From: Hygrophila difformis
Lineage: Eukaryota; Streptophyta; Magnoliopsida; Lamiales; Acanthaceae
Assembly: GCA_030278955.1 (NCBI GenBank)
Contig: JAOANR010000004.1
Coordinates: 59,049,120 to 59,113,119 of the forward strand
DNA: 64,000 bases
Direction: 5' to 3'
The translations under genes and the position numbers were made by a program. Positions 35,996-47,506 of the stretch are shown here, one piece after another. The notes beneath the pieces were generated by a model, which was not told the DNA's origin, did no database searches, and worked only from the letters and a program-made list of their open reading frames with translations. The first letter of the stretch is position 1. Each line of letters starts with the position of its first letter.

Positions 35996-36547
35996 TCATT
36001 GTATTTTGCTGTCTCCCTTCTTCCCCATTACATGATAGAGCAGTGGAGCGCAGAGCCCCTGCCCGAAGTCCGGGATCTTGTGCACCACTGAATGGGAACT
36101 CTCATCAGACACTTTCCCATGTTGGTTATAGCACAAGCTTCCTTTCTTAACCGGTCTGATTCCAATCAACTTCCCTAACGACACACTTTGGTCCGGAAAG
36201 AACGATCCTGTGGACTGCCAAAAAAAAAAGAAGGGAATTTTATTTCAGTTGGGATAAATCAAAAAAAGAAAAGAAAAAGGCTTTCTTTTATTTCTACCTC
36301 AGTGTCAAGATTTGAGGATGAGAATGAGGAGAAGCTTTGGAAACGGTGGAGAGTGTTCGGCGATGGCGCCGCCGCCGCCGCCCGGATGCTTCCCAGCCCG
36401 AGAGGCCATCCACTGGCTACTTCATCATTTCCCTATTGTTACAACAAAAAAACAAATCAGTAATCATCAGTACTCAACAATAATATGTGGGGACATAACA
36501 TTGGTTGTATAATGAATTGAATATTCTTGAGAAACCTCCATGATCAT
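35996..36547 (-). CDS. Small plant-specific protein of the GWPLGL...LDTESTGSFF family (At3g17950-like)
   Basis: Three exons (36547-36500, 36432-36298, 36214-35996), all phase 0 with GT..AG borders, give 133 aa. Visible motifs: GWPLGLGSIRAAAAA (about 23-37), FQSFSSFSSSNLDTESTGSF (about 45-64) and SVSLGKLIGIRP. From memory, these match a small uncharacterised plant family that includes At3g17950. No catalytic motif or signal peptide is evident, and the function is unknown. The first exon is weakest: it encodes 16 residues before a GTTATG donor. A longer frame starting at 36731 overlaps the start codon and may act as an upstream ORF. A TATA box lies about 220 bp upstream of the ATG. Confidence 0.72.
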
Positions 36548-36767
36548 GGCCTGTCAAAAGGATGAAGTTTTCAATTCTGGGAATGATCAGAGGATATGGC
36601 CAAGTAGTATAAACAAGAATACTAGGAAATGTGGGGGCTGCGTTTTGCCTTGGGGTGGGTAAGTGATGTGAAATTTCTGGAATTAAAAGCATTTCAGAAA
36701 AGGGGGGGAAGAAGTGGCAAATGTCCCACATCGGAGGTCAGTCAATTGAATGGGTTGTCGGCACTTG

Positions 36768-36775
36768 TATTTATA
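36768..36775 (-). promoter_or_regulatory. TATA box of the 35996-36547 gene
   Basis: TATAAATA on the minus strand, upstream of the predicted leader. About 190 nt of leader would precede the chosen ATG. Confidence 0.6.
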
Positions 36776-37744
36776 AGTGGAATGGTGACTGCACAGCGGA
36801 AGTGTTAATATTACGGGTGAATTGATGTTTCAACGTGGGCGTTGGGTTTGAAGATTGATTGGCGTGCCTTGTTTGCAAGGGAAGTGACCAAGGGTTGTGT
36901 TTAATGAATTGTGGGAGGTTAATTGTCTATTTTGGAATTAATTAGTAGTTAGGACTTTTAAGTGAATGTAATTGATGGGTGATCAGATATTCAGAGTTCA
37001 GACACGATGTCGTGGTGTTTTAATTGTTGGGACTTGGGTGATAAAGTTGTGACATGTGAATGTGAGAATACTGACTGAGGGTAAATGGGGGCATACGTTA
37101 TGCTTGGTTGTTGGTTCATTATTGGCATGCATTATTAAGGTTGTTGCTATTACCCTACTTAGCTATCAGCCTATCAATGGATTTTGTGGTTTCAATGAAA
37201 ATGTGATGTCCCGAAGAAAAATTTCACCATTACACGAACACACATGTAAGTGATTTATTTCACGTTTGTATAATGTGATTTACACTACTAATTAGAATAT
37301 ATATACTTTGAAAGCGGAATAATGTGATTGATAGTATATTATTTTGGGGTGATGGATGTGATATTGTTGAAACATTGTTCTAAATACGAATGACATTGAT
37401 TTCAATATCACTATGTAAATCTTATAGTAATGTTGAAATTTGTTGTTTAATTTACGTAGCATTAACTCATAAGCCACCAAAAAAAAAAAAAAAAAAAAAA
37501 AAAAACCTCTCATGTCATATATTGAATCGGCATGTTTAAATTTTTTAATCCTAACGTTTAGTTGTAAATGGGTGGGATTGAGATAATTGGGCTTGGGATG
37601 GCCCAATAAAACATGGCTTCGAAGTTTGAAGAAGTTGGAATGGTCCTTTCTTGGCTGTTTATTGTTGCTACTTGCTAATTCATATACTTCTGTTAAGTAA
37701 ATTAAACTTCTTTAAACTCGGTATTAAATTATATTAATTAATTT
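36776..37744. other. Intergenic; A run only
   Basis: No gene. An A run of about 26 bases lies near 37480-37505. Confidence 0.5.
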
Positions 37745-37884
37745 TTTAGGAGCCATTAAAGGCCCCAGAAATGAGTGCGGAGCACATATTACACAAATTA
37801 CAAAGGGATAATGGGGAGGGATGCAGGGCCGGAAGGGGATTCGAACCCCAACTTATAGGTTGGGAGGGTAAATCCCCAACCCGA
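37745..37884 (-). mobile_element. SINE, tRNA-like
   Basis: Minus-strand B-box-like word (ggggttcgaatcc), a short T run at the left end (poly(A) on the minus strand), and the 15-bp target duplication tatattaattaattt at 37730-37744 and 37885-37899. Confidence 0.82.
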
Positions 37885-37899
37885 TATATTAATTAATTT

Positions 37900-38416
37900 G
37901 ATTTGATTATTAATAGTCCATATTAAATTATTATAGAAAAATATCCCCACATATAGTGAAAAAATTATATTGTTCAATTTTATTATATTCAAATAATTAA
38001 CCTTAAATGAGGCATATATGAGATGTATTCTTATATAGTTCAAATTAATTAGTTAAAGAGGTGTAAGAATGTAGTGCATAATAAACTTTCTTTGTAATAA
38101 AAAGCTTCAATGCTTGAAGAAAAGACAAAAGTTTTTAAGGTTGCTGAATTGGGTGGTCATCCACCGCTGGGCTGGCAGAATTAAATTAGCTAGCTAGGTG
38201 TCCGATGTTGGTAGTATTCGTATTTTAATGCATCAATCTATATTCTATAGGAGTACATAAAATGCTAAAAATCAAAATTGGATGTGCCGTTCTTTAATAA
38301 ATTACGAGCCATAAAAGAAAAAAAAAAATGGTACTGATATTTATGGATTTAAAACAATCCCCATCAATTTAAATATTTATCAATACTTTAAATTAATGAT
38401 TGTGTGTCTATATATA
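37900..38416. other. AT-rich intergenic DNA, nothing recognised
   Basis: No coding or element signal supported. Confidence 0.4.
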
Positions 38417-38672
38417 CTTCCTCCGTCTCCGTATAATTGTTAACTTTGATTTTTTGACACTTTTTACAGGTTAAGTTTGATTCAAATTTTTATCATAGTT
38501 ATGTAAGAACAAACATAGTCAATTGAGATCTTGTTAGATTCATCTAATCTTGTAGTTTTAGACAATCAAATTTTTATAATTTTTTATTGTACACAATTTA
38601 AGTTATTAACCATTAAAAATGTATATTGGCATACGTGACGGGTGGGTCCGTGACAAAAACAATGAGACGGGG
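38417..38672. mobile_element. Stowaway MITE, full length
   Basis: Left terminus cttcctccgtctcc and right terminus aatgagacgggg, each next to TA. The core gatcttgttagattcatct is shared with other copies. Confidence 0.82.
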
Positions 38673-38746
38673 TATATATTATCCAGATTAATTTTAAAAC
38701 GGAGTAACATTTGGAAAGTAGTTGCCCATCAAAGAAAGCCAACTAT

Positions 38747-39100
38747 GGGTCTGTTCTGCACGCAGAGCTGTAGCTGTGAGCTGTAGCTGCAAGCTGGAGC
38801 TGTAGGGAGCTGAAGCTGTAGGGAGCTGTGGGAGCTGTAGCTGTCAGTTTTATTTAAGTGTTCTGTACAACTAGCTGTAGCTGTCAAAAAATGTATGAAA
38901 TGACATAAAAGGACAAACATTAATGTAGACTATTGGGTAGTTAGTTAGTTATTGGGATAAAATTGTAATTACTCAACAATAAGCTAGGAGCTTATTTTTT
39001 AAAGCTACTACAAGTAGCTTCTAAAAAGAAGCTTCCAAAAGCTCCCATAAGCTACCAAAAGCTCCCAAAAGCTCCCAAAAGCTGCGTGCAGAACAGACCC
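38747..39100. mobile_element. MITE with AGCT-word arms, possibly PIF/Harbinger type
   Basis: Perfect 19-bp terminal inverted repeats (gggtctgttctgcacgcag / its complement). The sequence TAT occurs on both sides (38744-38746, 39101-39103), a possible 3-bp target duplication. The left arm is dense in gagctgtagctg, and the right arm in aaaagctccc and agcttc. The 354 bp encode nothing. The 3-bp duplication and GGGTCTGTT end suggest a Tourist-like element, but TAT rather than TTA/TAA makes this uncertain. Confidence 0.8.
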
Positions 39101-39103
39101 TAT

Positions 39104-39788
39104 ATAAGTTAAATAAGAGTTAATTGATGCCATCACATCGTATATAAATGGTCTTCGATTACATTAACGTCTTAATTAATTAGGACCATCACACCTTAAT
39201 TTGGGTACATACAAATCAAGAAATTACAAACTCGAAATTGATAACTTTAAATATTTCATTTGTGCGACGTCGTAATGTAAATATTGAGTTCCTTAATTTT
39301 TCATGCGTCTTCAATCGCTAGATTATATCATGTTAATTATAAAGTGTCTCATATATACATTCGAATTCAATACATAGATTGATCCTATAAGACTCTATTC
39401 ACCACAATCCCTAAGTATTGGAAAATTCTCTTCCTCTTAATTAAGACATGTAATAGAATTAGATAAAAAAAAAAATATTTAAATAATATATGTGTGTGCA
39501 AGCATTCAAATTGGATAACTACAAATTACCAAAATGAAAAATAAAAATAAAGATTGAAGATCTAAAAGTTAACTCAAATATTTGATCAACTCATCAAGCT
39601 TCATAATTCTATTAATGAATTCTTCAGAAACACACCCCTAATCCATAGAATCATTCAAAAGACGACATACAATATGGTAATGATTTATTACTTTAAAAGA
39701 AATAGGAGTACTTCATTACAGCAGCAGGTAGGTAATAAGTAACACATGATCATCTCAGGCCATCTCACATTTCCCTCAAGACAAAAAC
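39104..39788. other. Downstream flank of the E6-like gene; no other gene
   Basis: AT-rich. It should include the E6-like 3' UTR (minus strand). Confidence 0.45.
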
Positions 39789-40421
39789 TCAAGGCATGTT
39801 ATGATTCTGACCATCTTGTAAGAACTGATCATTCTGGCCCTGATATCCCTCAATGGAGCTCCCTCTCCCGAACCCGTTTTCATAGTAATTCCCGCTGTCG
39901 TAAACATTTCTTGCGCCAAAGTTCTTGAGCACCTCATAAGGATGGTTCATGCTGAAGCTCTCTGTATTAACATCATAAAAGTACTTCCCATTCTCCAAAA
40001 ACCTGGTGTCACTCATTCCTTGGCGTTGTTGGATCCCACCACGGTTAAAGTACCGATCCCTATGGTAGCGTGGTACCCCTTGTGGCTGCAGGTTGAAGCT
40101 CCTCCCGCCATTATAGTAGTAGCTCTTGTAGTTTCTATTGTCCAAGTTTTGATCATCACCATCATAGTAGTATTGGTAGTAGTCATGCTTTTGGGGTGGT
40201 TGTTGTTCCGTGGTGGCGGGATAGCTTTGGTAGAGGCCATATTGATTGCCATCGTTTTCGGGAAGGAAATGGTGTTGCTCTTGTTCTTGTTGGGTATTTG
40301 GAGGCTGTTCATTGTATGGGAGACCTTCTTGGGTGTCTATTGCAAGTGTGTGGTGGAGTGAGGATAAGAGGGTGATCAGGAGAAAAAGGATTGGAAAAAG
40401 CTTTGATGAGGAGAGGGCCAT
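39789..40421 (-). CDS. E6-like secreted protein
   Basis: A single-exon gene of 210 aa. An N-terminal signal peptide (about 1-27; hydrophobic core FPILFLLITLLSSLHHTLA) is followed by a Gln/Asn/Tyr-rich, low-complexity mature chain. The block GMSDTRFLENGKYFYDV (about 133-149) is the hallmark of the E6 family, first known as an abundant cotton fibre mRNA and presumed to act in the cell wall or apoplast; molecular function is unknown. Runs such as YYQYYYDGDD and YKSYYYNGG are family-like. A TATA box lies about 95 bp upstream of the ATG. The reading frames on the opposite strand are shadows. Confidence 0.9.
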   Translation of the reverse strand: MALSSSKLFPILFLLITLLSSLHHTLAIDTQEGLPYNEQPPNTQQEQEQHHFLPENDGNQYGLYQSYPATTEQQPPQKHDYYQYYYDGDDQNLDNRNYKSYYYNGGRSFNLQPQGVPRYHRDRYFNRGGIQQRQGMSDTRFLENGKYFYDVNTESFSMNHPYEVLKNFGARNVYDSGNYYENGFGRGSSIEGYQGQNDQFLQDGQNHNMP

Positions 40422-40514
40422 GATTGGAGAGGATGGGAAGATGGGAAAATGGGATGTGATATTTAGTGTTTAGAGTGGTTGTGACTTGTGAAGGGTTTTG
40501 ATGTTTGCCTCATC

Positions 40515-40523
40515 ATTTTTATA
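40515..40523 (-). promoter_or_regulatory. TATA box of the E6-like gene
   Basis: CTATAAAAA on the minus strand, implying a leader of roughly 65 nt. Confidence 0.7.
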
Positions 40524-41373
40524 GAGGGCAATGGCCAATGGGCTCCTGATATGTGGTGGGTTTTAATTATGTTAGTTATGGTATCAACTATCAAAGTATT
40601 ATTGTTAGTACATGCAAATTTATTTGTCTCAAAGTTCATATGGTGGCCCCAAATGTGGCCTTAGTTGTTACATGTAAATTACTATTGTCGAAATCAATCA
40701 CGGTTAAGAAACATATTCAGACTAGCCAAGAAGTCAACCTTCAAGGGATGATAAAATAGTAGCATCAAACAAGATGAGGACAGCTCCTCAACGTTTTACA
40801 GTCCATTTAGCTTTGTTGATCTCGTCCTACCACAAGTAAAAATGTATGTTTCTTTTCTTCTGGCACCTTCTTTAAGTGCCTGAGCTCCCTAAAAAATACA
40901 GCCATAAATTTTTAATGTTCCAACCGCTCAAATAATTTTTGTGTACTGGATTTCAATGGTTTCTTGTGCTATAACACAATAATAATGGCGGAGTGGTTGA
41001 TATGAGGATGCATACGGTTTATGGCGAGTTAATTGAGTCGCGTGTTAAAATATTTGAGAGCGACTTCAATTGAGTTACAGACTCGAGTGGGGGATTGGAA
41101 GGTGAAGGTTTTGACTGCGAGACCCAACTGGATCCCCTACCTTTTGCAACTGAATTCTTCTTTGCTCATCATTTACCCTGCAGCATTTATTCGAGGCCAT
41201 GTGCATGGTTCTTTTTTTTAAAAAATAAACAATAAATAAATAAATAAATAAACAGACCCCTACCGTGCAACAGGACTACAGGAGATATAAACATTGCCAT
41301 CTGAACATAATAATTGTTTCACCTGTTATTATAACCGAGTGTGCCCCATTCTAATCTCTGTTCTATGTATGTA
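40524..41373. other. E6-like upstream region; no gene
   Basis: Contains a short (AAAT)n run near 41228-41252. Nothing else recognised. Confidence 0.4.
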
Positions 41374-41632
41374 CTCCTCTGTTTTTTATAATTTGTAACT
41401 TTTGAAAATTTGATATTATTCACCCATGTACTTTGACTTGAAGTTTTATCATAGTTATACAAGTTAAAATATAATCAAGTGAGATATTGTTAGATTCATC
41501 TCGTCAAGTAGTTATTAAATATCAAACTTTTAAAATTTTTACTTGTTCCAAACTTGAATTATTAAAGATTTAAAATATGCAATGGACTGCGTGCATTGTG
41601 AATCGGTTACAACTTTTTGAAAACGGAGGGAG
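41374..41632. mobile_element. Stowaway MITE, full length
   Basis: Left terminus ctcctctgtttttt, right terminus aaaacggagggag, TA on both sides. It shares the tatacaagttaaaatataat core. Confidence 0.85.
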
Positions 41633-42024
41633 TACATAAGTATTTACTCACGTAATTTAGCAAAAACCAAACCTGGGTTAAAAACAAGACTTACCTGCCA
41701 GATGTCATGTTTTTTTTCGATACATATGGTGGGTTTTTATGCATTTATCACTAAATCGATGACACCAAATATGCAATTAAGATTAACAGAGAATTTGTCA
41801 TAATTATGCCCATCCTATACACATTTCATGAAACTGCAGTTCAACAAAAGGAAAGGGCAACAATTGATATTGGAATTTGAATTCCACAATTTATGAGAAT
41901 ATGTTTGGAACCAAAGCTTCTTGGTAGGCATTGAACAAATCTGTGGCAGCAATCCTCACCATCCAACAACCTGATTGCACCGGTAATCCTTGGGTGTAAT
42001 GTGAGGGAAATTAATTGTTTCTGG

Positions 42025-44438
42025 CTATCTAAACTGTGATAGGAGAAACATCCAGGTGGACATAATTGGGAAAGCAAGCAGAGCTGATGCCTGAATTGGG
42101 ATGGGATATTGAATTATAACGAGTGTTAAGCCTTTTTGTGGAGAATAAAGATAATAAAAGGTATGATGAAAAACATACCACAAAAAAGACCACCTCTTCA
42201 TGAGCAAGAAAAGCGGTAAGTTCATTTCTTCTCATTGCATTCCCAATGAAACGTTGCAACTGGATACCATGAAAATATCAGCATACAATAACACAGATAT
42301 GAGCTGGGATAATGCGTGCGATTTCTAAAAATCAGAATCTTCCTTTGACAACATGCTAAACGCACATAATTAATGAACACATTGTTTTCTAATGTCGCAG
42401 CCTATTCAGCTCCCAGTACCAAACTATTGTTTCAGAAGGCAGAATTGATGGAAATGTAATGTTTATGCTGGGTCAAGATAACAGAACAGAGCTTACAATA
42501 TAACCTCCCATTCGGAAATCATCTTCAAAAAATAGGCGAATGACCCACTCTCTCTCCTATTCCTTTCCAGACTACCGTTCACAAGCTCACTTCAATTTTC
42601 ATATACTCTCATAAGGACTGAGATATAAAAGTTTCGGATGCACAAGAAGAAAGGGTTCTAATTTCTACTGTCCCGCACCCTGACATGCCTGAAGTAGAAA
42701 TATGAACTTTTGGCAGGGAAGAAAGTCAATACCTGATGATGATATCGCTTCACAGCAGCAAAGGTCTGCAGAGCGTAAGACTTGCAGGAGCCCAAAATAG
42801 AATAATCTTTTGAAACATAAAAGTCCATAATGCTATTTAATGTTTCAAGACCATCTTCATAAAGAGTAACGAAGAACTACAAAGTATAGAGCACATTGTA
42901 AGGTTATCAAGTTCAAGTAGAAAAGTGTAAACAAAACAAAAGGTGCAAATTAAAGATGTATGGAACTTCCACAATTTTGTGAAGAAAGAATTAATTTACA
43001 AATAGGGGAGCTCTTGAGATGAAGCACATTGAACAAAGTTTTTTGCAGGAGTCATTATACATATACTATACCTTAACAAATGGACATCTTCTCCACAGTT
43101 CCTTCCTAATTTTTGATGTGCGCATCTGTAACGAGATTTTTTTATTATATTAGAGATTGATATAGCAGATATGACAAACTTATTATATACATGCACCTTG
43201 TGATGAGAAAGAGCAAAGATATATGTACCTCTGCCATGTGAACAGCCTGCTCAAGTTGTTGAATTTGAATCCATTGTTCTGATACAATTTCAGCCATCTG
43301 CACCAAAAGAATAAATAAAAAAGAATTAGAAACTTAGGATAACTGATATCATATGGCCATATAACAAAAATAAGATCCCTTGATTGCAGGCTACAAGTAA
43401 AATAGACAAAATTACAAATTGTTGCTGGGTTAAGAAAAGTTGCAATCGAGCCTATTAACAAAAACAAGATCACTTGCATCAAATTGTAGGCTACAAGAAA
43501 AATAGACAAATTACAATTTATCGCTGGGCTAAGAATATCCCATATCACGAAAGGAAAACATGACACAAAATATTTTATTCCCAGTAAAACGAAAGTTCTA
43601 CCAATATAAAATAGTGTTTGCAGATTTTGAGTTCATTCATTTAGGAAATGTTCATATCAAAAAACAGAAGCAAATTGGACAACGGAATTAACTATAATTT
43701 TTAAGTTGCTACATCGGGTAGATTAAGATTTTGCAAGAATAAGGTGACTGACTTCTGTGACTTGTGAAGTGGATTCTTTCAACCTTCTTTCAGCATCTAC
43801 AGCCTTGAACTCCAAAGAATGAATTTCAAAGTTATTCTGCCGAGAGGCAGCCCAAAGAAGTCGAACCTACAAGATCGCACCACCCATTCACTCTTTCCCA
43901 GATCCGAACCCGAAATTCGAACACTAATTGAATAAATACGAACGAAAAATGCATTATACACGGTTGAATAATACCTCTTCCTCAAGGACGCTCAGCTTTC
44001 GACTTGCAGTCACGTACTCATGCTCGAAATTCGACAATTCTGTTTTCAGGCCATCAATCTGCGCATTCAATGCCTCGAGTCTCACTTCACATTGCCTGAA
44101 ATAATCGTCTTTCGATTTGACCTCTAGCACTCTTTCTTCAAGTATCGATTCTGCAAACATCGAACAACAGCTCCTCAAACCTAATTCAACAAATCATTGT
44201 AAAAGCCTAAAAGGCGATCATCCCAAACCATACCTAATCGAGCAACGTTTAGCTTTGCCTCCTCCACCTCGCATTCAAAAGAGTGTTGATTCCGTTTCTC
44301 CGAGCATGACGTCGGTGGGTTTTCGTCATCAATCGTCGAAATTAGGGCATCGGATACAGCGAAAGCTACAAAGAGTGACACCGCTAATGTGGCGGGAAGA
44401 ATTGCAGATTTTGCCATTATGATTGCATTATCCGCCAT
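42025..44438 (-). CDS. Coiled-coil membrane protein, At4g31340/At2g24420-like
   Basis: Eight coding exons on the minus strand: 44438-44234, 44150-43975, 43866-43753, 43297-43229, 43125-43072, 42876-42733, 42259-42179, 42090-42025. All borders are GT..AG and the phases add up to 302 aa. The N-terminal hydrophobic stretch (about 9-30, LPATLAVSLFVAFAVS) looks like a signal peptide or anchor. A long heptad-rich coiled coil follows (about 50-190, including QWIQIQQLEQAVHMAE). A C-terminal transmembrane segment (VVFFVASALLAFPIMSTWMF) ends shortly before the stop. This layout matches plant proteins loosely called myosin-heavy-chain-related or DNA repair ATPase-related, which are better described as coiled-coil membrane proteins of the secretory system. 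The true function is unknown. The frame is intact. Confidence 0.87.
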
Positions 44439-44597
44439 CAAAGATCAGAGTTTTACTTTTACCTGCCTCGTCCAGCACCAGGCCACCAGCCACTCATTTT
44501 CCCCCATTTCCTCCTACATTGTGAAATTAGGGTTTTTATGCATATTATTATAAATTTATTTATTTATAATGTGAACCCGACCTTGCTCGCTCCGTAG

Positions 44598-45196
44598 TAG
44601 GGGTGATTAACGAGTACTGCTACTCGTACTCGACTCGGGACTCAGCTCGGAAAAAACTCAGACTCGCACTCGACTATCGCTACTCGACTCCAGCTCGAGA
44701 TCACATCAAGCCAAGCTCGACTTGAGCTCGACTCGATTCGATAACACCCTTAACACATATTTTAATTACTTTTCGTTTCATACTTTCCCTCACGGTCCAC
44801 TCTAATTTCTACTATAAAATATATCACTTATTTAAAATATCTAAATAAGGAAAAATAGTCATTTTAAAAAATTAAAATATATTTTTAAGAATTTTAGTTC
44901 TATATTAGTTGTACGATAACCAACACAATATTCAAGTATCAAATTACATTGCAACTTTTAGACTATGGTTAAAAATTCAAAATCAAATGTTAAGAAAAAA
45001 TAAAAAAAATTCATACTTAAGCTACCGACTCAAGCTCGAACTTTGCAAAAAAAGAACACGCGAACTACTCGAACTCGATGATACTCGAGCTCGAACTCGA
45101 CTCGTTGATACTTGAGCTCGAATTCGAATATATGCTGTCAAGCTCAAGCTCAAGTATCATGATACTCGAGCTCGATTCGACTCGATATCACCCATA
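44598..45196. mobile_element. MITE-like element built from GAGCTCGA words, hAT-like ends
   Basis: Starts TAGGGGTGAT and ends ATCACCCATA, imperfect inverted repeats. The ends (44615-44745 and 45020-45190) are dense in ctcgactcg, gagctcgaactcg and complements; the centre is AT-rich. The 8-bp flanks do not match well (ctccgtag versus ctcacaca), so the hAT assignment rests on end sequence and resemblance to the elements at 29855 and 32480. Confidence 0.65.
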
Positions 45197-45562
45197 CTCA
45201 CACACTGCCTGGAACCTGAATTTTTGGGTTTGGTGCAGTGAGTGGGTGAATATAAACGGTACTCCATCTGGCCCAATAATTATGGTTATTTTTTATTTTG
45301 ATATTGTTCATGGTTTAAAATTCACTTAATTTTATTGTGGGCTTGTCCATCTGAACCTGAATTTGACTTAATTCATGAAACAATAATCAATACAAAACTC
45401 CACTCACAAACCCAAGATTATGTGACTTGTTACATGGGATTTAAGCTAAGTTAATATTATTTAGTTGAAGAAATATAATAATTAAATAAATACAATAAGA
45501 TAAGTCACACTTGACTTTATTCCTTTTGAGTTTTATTTTAATGAATATAAAAAAAGATAATA
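45197..45562. other. Intergenic, nothing recognised
   Basis: AT-rich; no feature supported. Confidence 0.4.
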
Positions 45563-45821
45563 CTCCCTCCGTCCCATTTAACTTGTCTTGTTGGACTTTT
45601 GCACACAATCCAATGCACGTTTTCAATCGTTAATATCTCAAAATATATACAACAAAAAATTATGTGAAATATATATTCTAAAACTACATGATTATACGAT
45701 TCTAACAAGATCCAACTCGATTATTTTTTTCAAATATATACTTGCAATAAAATTGAGTCAAAGTTGAATAATGAACAGTGTCATAAAGTCAAACAGGACA
45801 TGTTTGGTGGGACGGAGGGAG
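45563..45821. mobile_element. Stowaway MITE, full length; copy-1 duplication boundary lies inside it
   Basis: Left terminus ctccctccgtccc, right terminus gggacggagggag, TA on both sides. The 4.6-kb duplication begins within it at about 45704. Confidence 0.9.
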
Positions 45822-45830
45822 TATTTTTTA

Positions 45831-47148
45831 GACCATCAGAAGGAGTTATTTTCAGATTTTGGATATTAATTTTTTTTGGCGTAAAATTTTGGATATTAAT
45901 TTTTCATTTAGAAATTTGGATCACTACAAGGATGTCGCACCCAGAAAAGAGCCAAATGGGGCGCGTGGTGTTCAAATAGCCTCATTATGGCCCAAAAGTG
46001 GAAATCGCCTTCTTCTGATAACCTATTTAAGTTTTTTCTATTTTTTTATATAATTAAAATAAATAACATTCATTCAATCCCATTTTTTATCTTTAACTTT
46101 CCTTTTTTGTCCGCCCGAATAAAAAATAAATCACTTAATAACAACATATCAAACCACATCTCGAGGCCAACTGCTAAAATAAGATTGCTCAGTACCTCGA
46201 TAATCCCCTGTCACACCAATGTGTGTCTTCCCATCGGAGACCCATCATCCTCATGATCTTCAATTGTGTTTCACTTTCTCTATGGTGGAGAGTCCATATT
46301 TTTTCTATTGCCATTTCACAAAGAAATAGTATATATTAGCACCTGAAAAATTCGATATCTAATGTTTCTTTCAAAAAAGAAATTGTATTTTTATTTTTAT
46401 TCTTTTTATTTTATTTTTATTTTATTGAGAGCCCAAGTCATTCAACTTAGGGGGTAGAGGAATGTATAAGGGGTCGAGAGGAAAATCGAACCCCCAACCT
46501 TTGGCTGAGGGGTGTTCAATGGGAAGACACACGTTGGTTTGACAAAATAGTGCTAAGGCACTGAACAACATCATTTTAGCAATTGGCATCGATATATAGT
46601 TTGACACATTATTATTAAGTGGTTATTTTTTTTATTCGAAAAGCCAAAAATGAAAAGTGATACATAAATAATACTCCCTCTGTCCCATCTATTGTGTCCT
46701 GTTTGACTTTTTGATACTGTTCATTGTTCAGCTTTGACTCAAATTTATTGCAATGATATATTTGGAAAAAAATAGTCGAGTTTGATCTTGTTAGAATCGT
46801 ATGATCATGTAGTTTTAGAATATATAATTTACATAATTTTTCATTTTACATATTTTGAGATATTAACGATTGAAAAACTGCATTGGATTGTGTGCAAAAG
46901 TCAAACAAGACAAGTTAAATGGGACGGAGGGAGTAGTATGGAATGAATATTATTTATTTTAATTACATTAAAAAAACTTAAATAGGTAATCAGAAGAATG
47001 CGATTTTTACTTTTGCGCCATACGGATGCAGTTTAAACAACCCGAGGCCCGCTTTGGTCTTTTTTCTGTGCCTGACATCCTTTAGTGGCCCAAAATTTTA
47101 AAAGAAAAATAATGGCCTAAATTTCGAAATGACTCATTCTGATTGCCT
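45831..47148. mobile_element. Inverted-repeat element (copy 1), possibly MULE-like
   Basis: Left arm (about 45831-46075) and right arm (about 46938-47148) are diverged inverted copies. Examples are gataacctatttaagttttt against aaaacttaaataggtaatc, and attaaaataaataacattcattc against its complement. The middle holds a SINE-like tRNA-derived piece (about 46430-46545) and, in this copy only, a Stowaway. The exact ends and target duplication could not be fixed. Confidence 0.6.
46674..46933. mobile_element. Stowaway MITE absent from the duplicate copy
   Basis: Left terminus ctccctctgtccc, right terminus gggacggagggag, TA at 46672-46673 and 46934-46935. The matching position in copy 2 (60408-60409) has a single TA: aaataatagtatgg instead of aaataata[element]tagtatgg. 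Confidence 0.96.
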
Positions 47149-47506
47149 GAAAAAATTGTTATCTCTATCAAAAAATTAATAATTTAAGTATACTTAGTAA
47201 AATTATTACCATTCAATCATTCCAAATATGGTAACGTAACATTATTTCTAAACACCCTAAAAAGGAACTTGTAAGACTTAAAAAAAAAAAAAACAGAGGA
47301 AGTAATTCATTAACCTATATTTTAACATGTTTTTACAATTGACGAAAAAAGAAATATAAATCTAGCTTTATTAGAAATTGAAAGACTAATTGCTGCAACT
47401 TTTATAAGTTTGAAATTTTTTTTTGGAATGCCGGTATTAAATGAAGTTTTAACGTCTTAAATAGATAATCTATTGATACTAGAAGAAACATATTAACAAT
47501 GAATAA

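Noticed and set aside
39942..40361. 139-codon plus-strand frame opposite the E6-like gene
   Set aside because: It is the complement of a Gln/Tyr-rich coding region, and the minus strand has signal peptide, family motif and TATA box.
43183..43566. 127-codon minus-strand frame
   Set aside because: It lies mostly in an intron of the coiled-coil gene and spans its splice sites without any domain.
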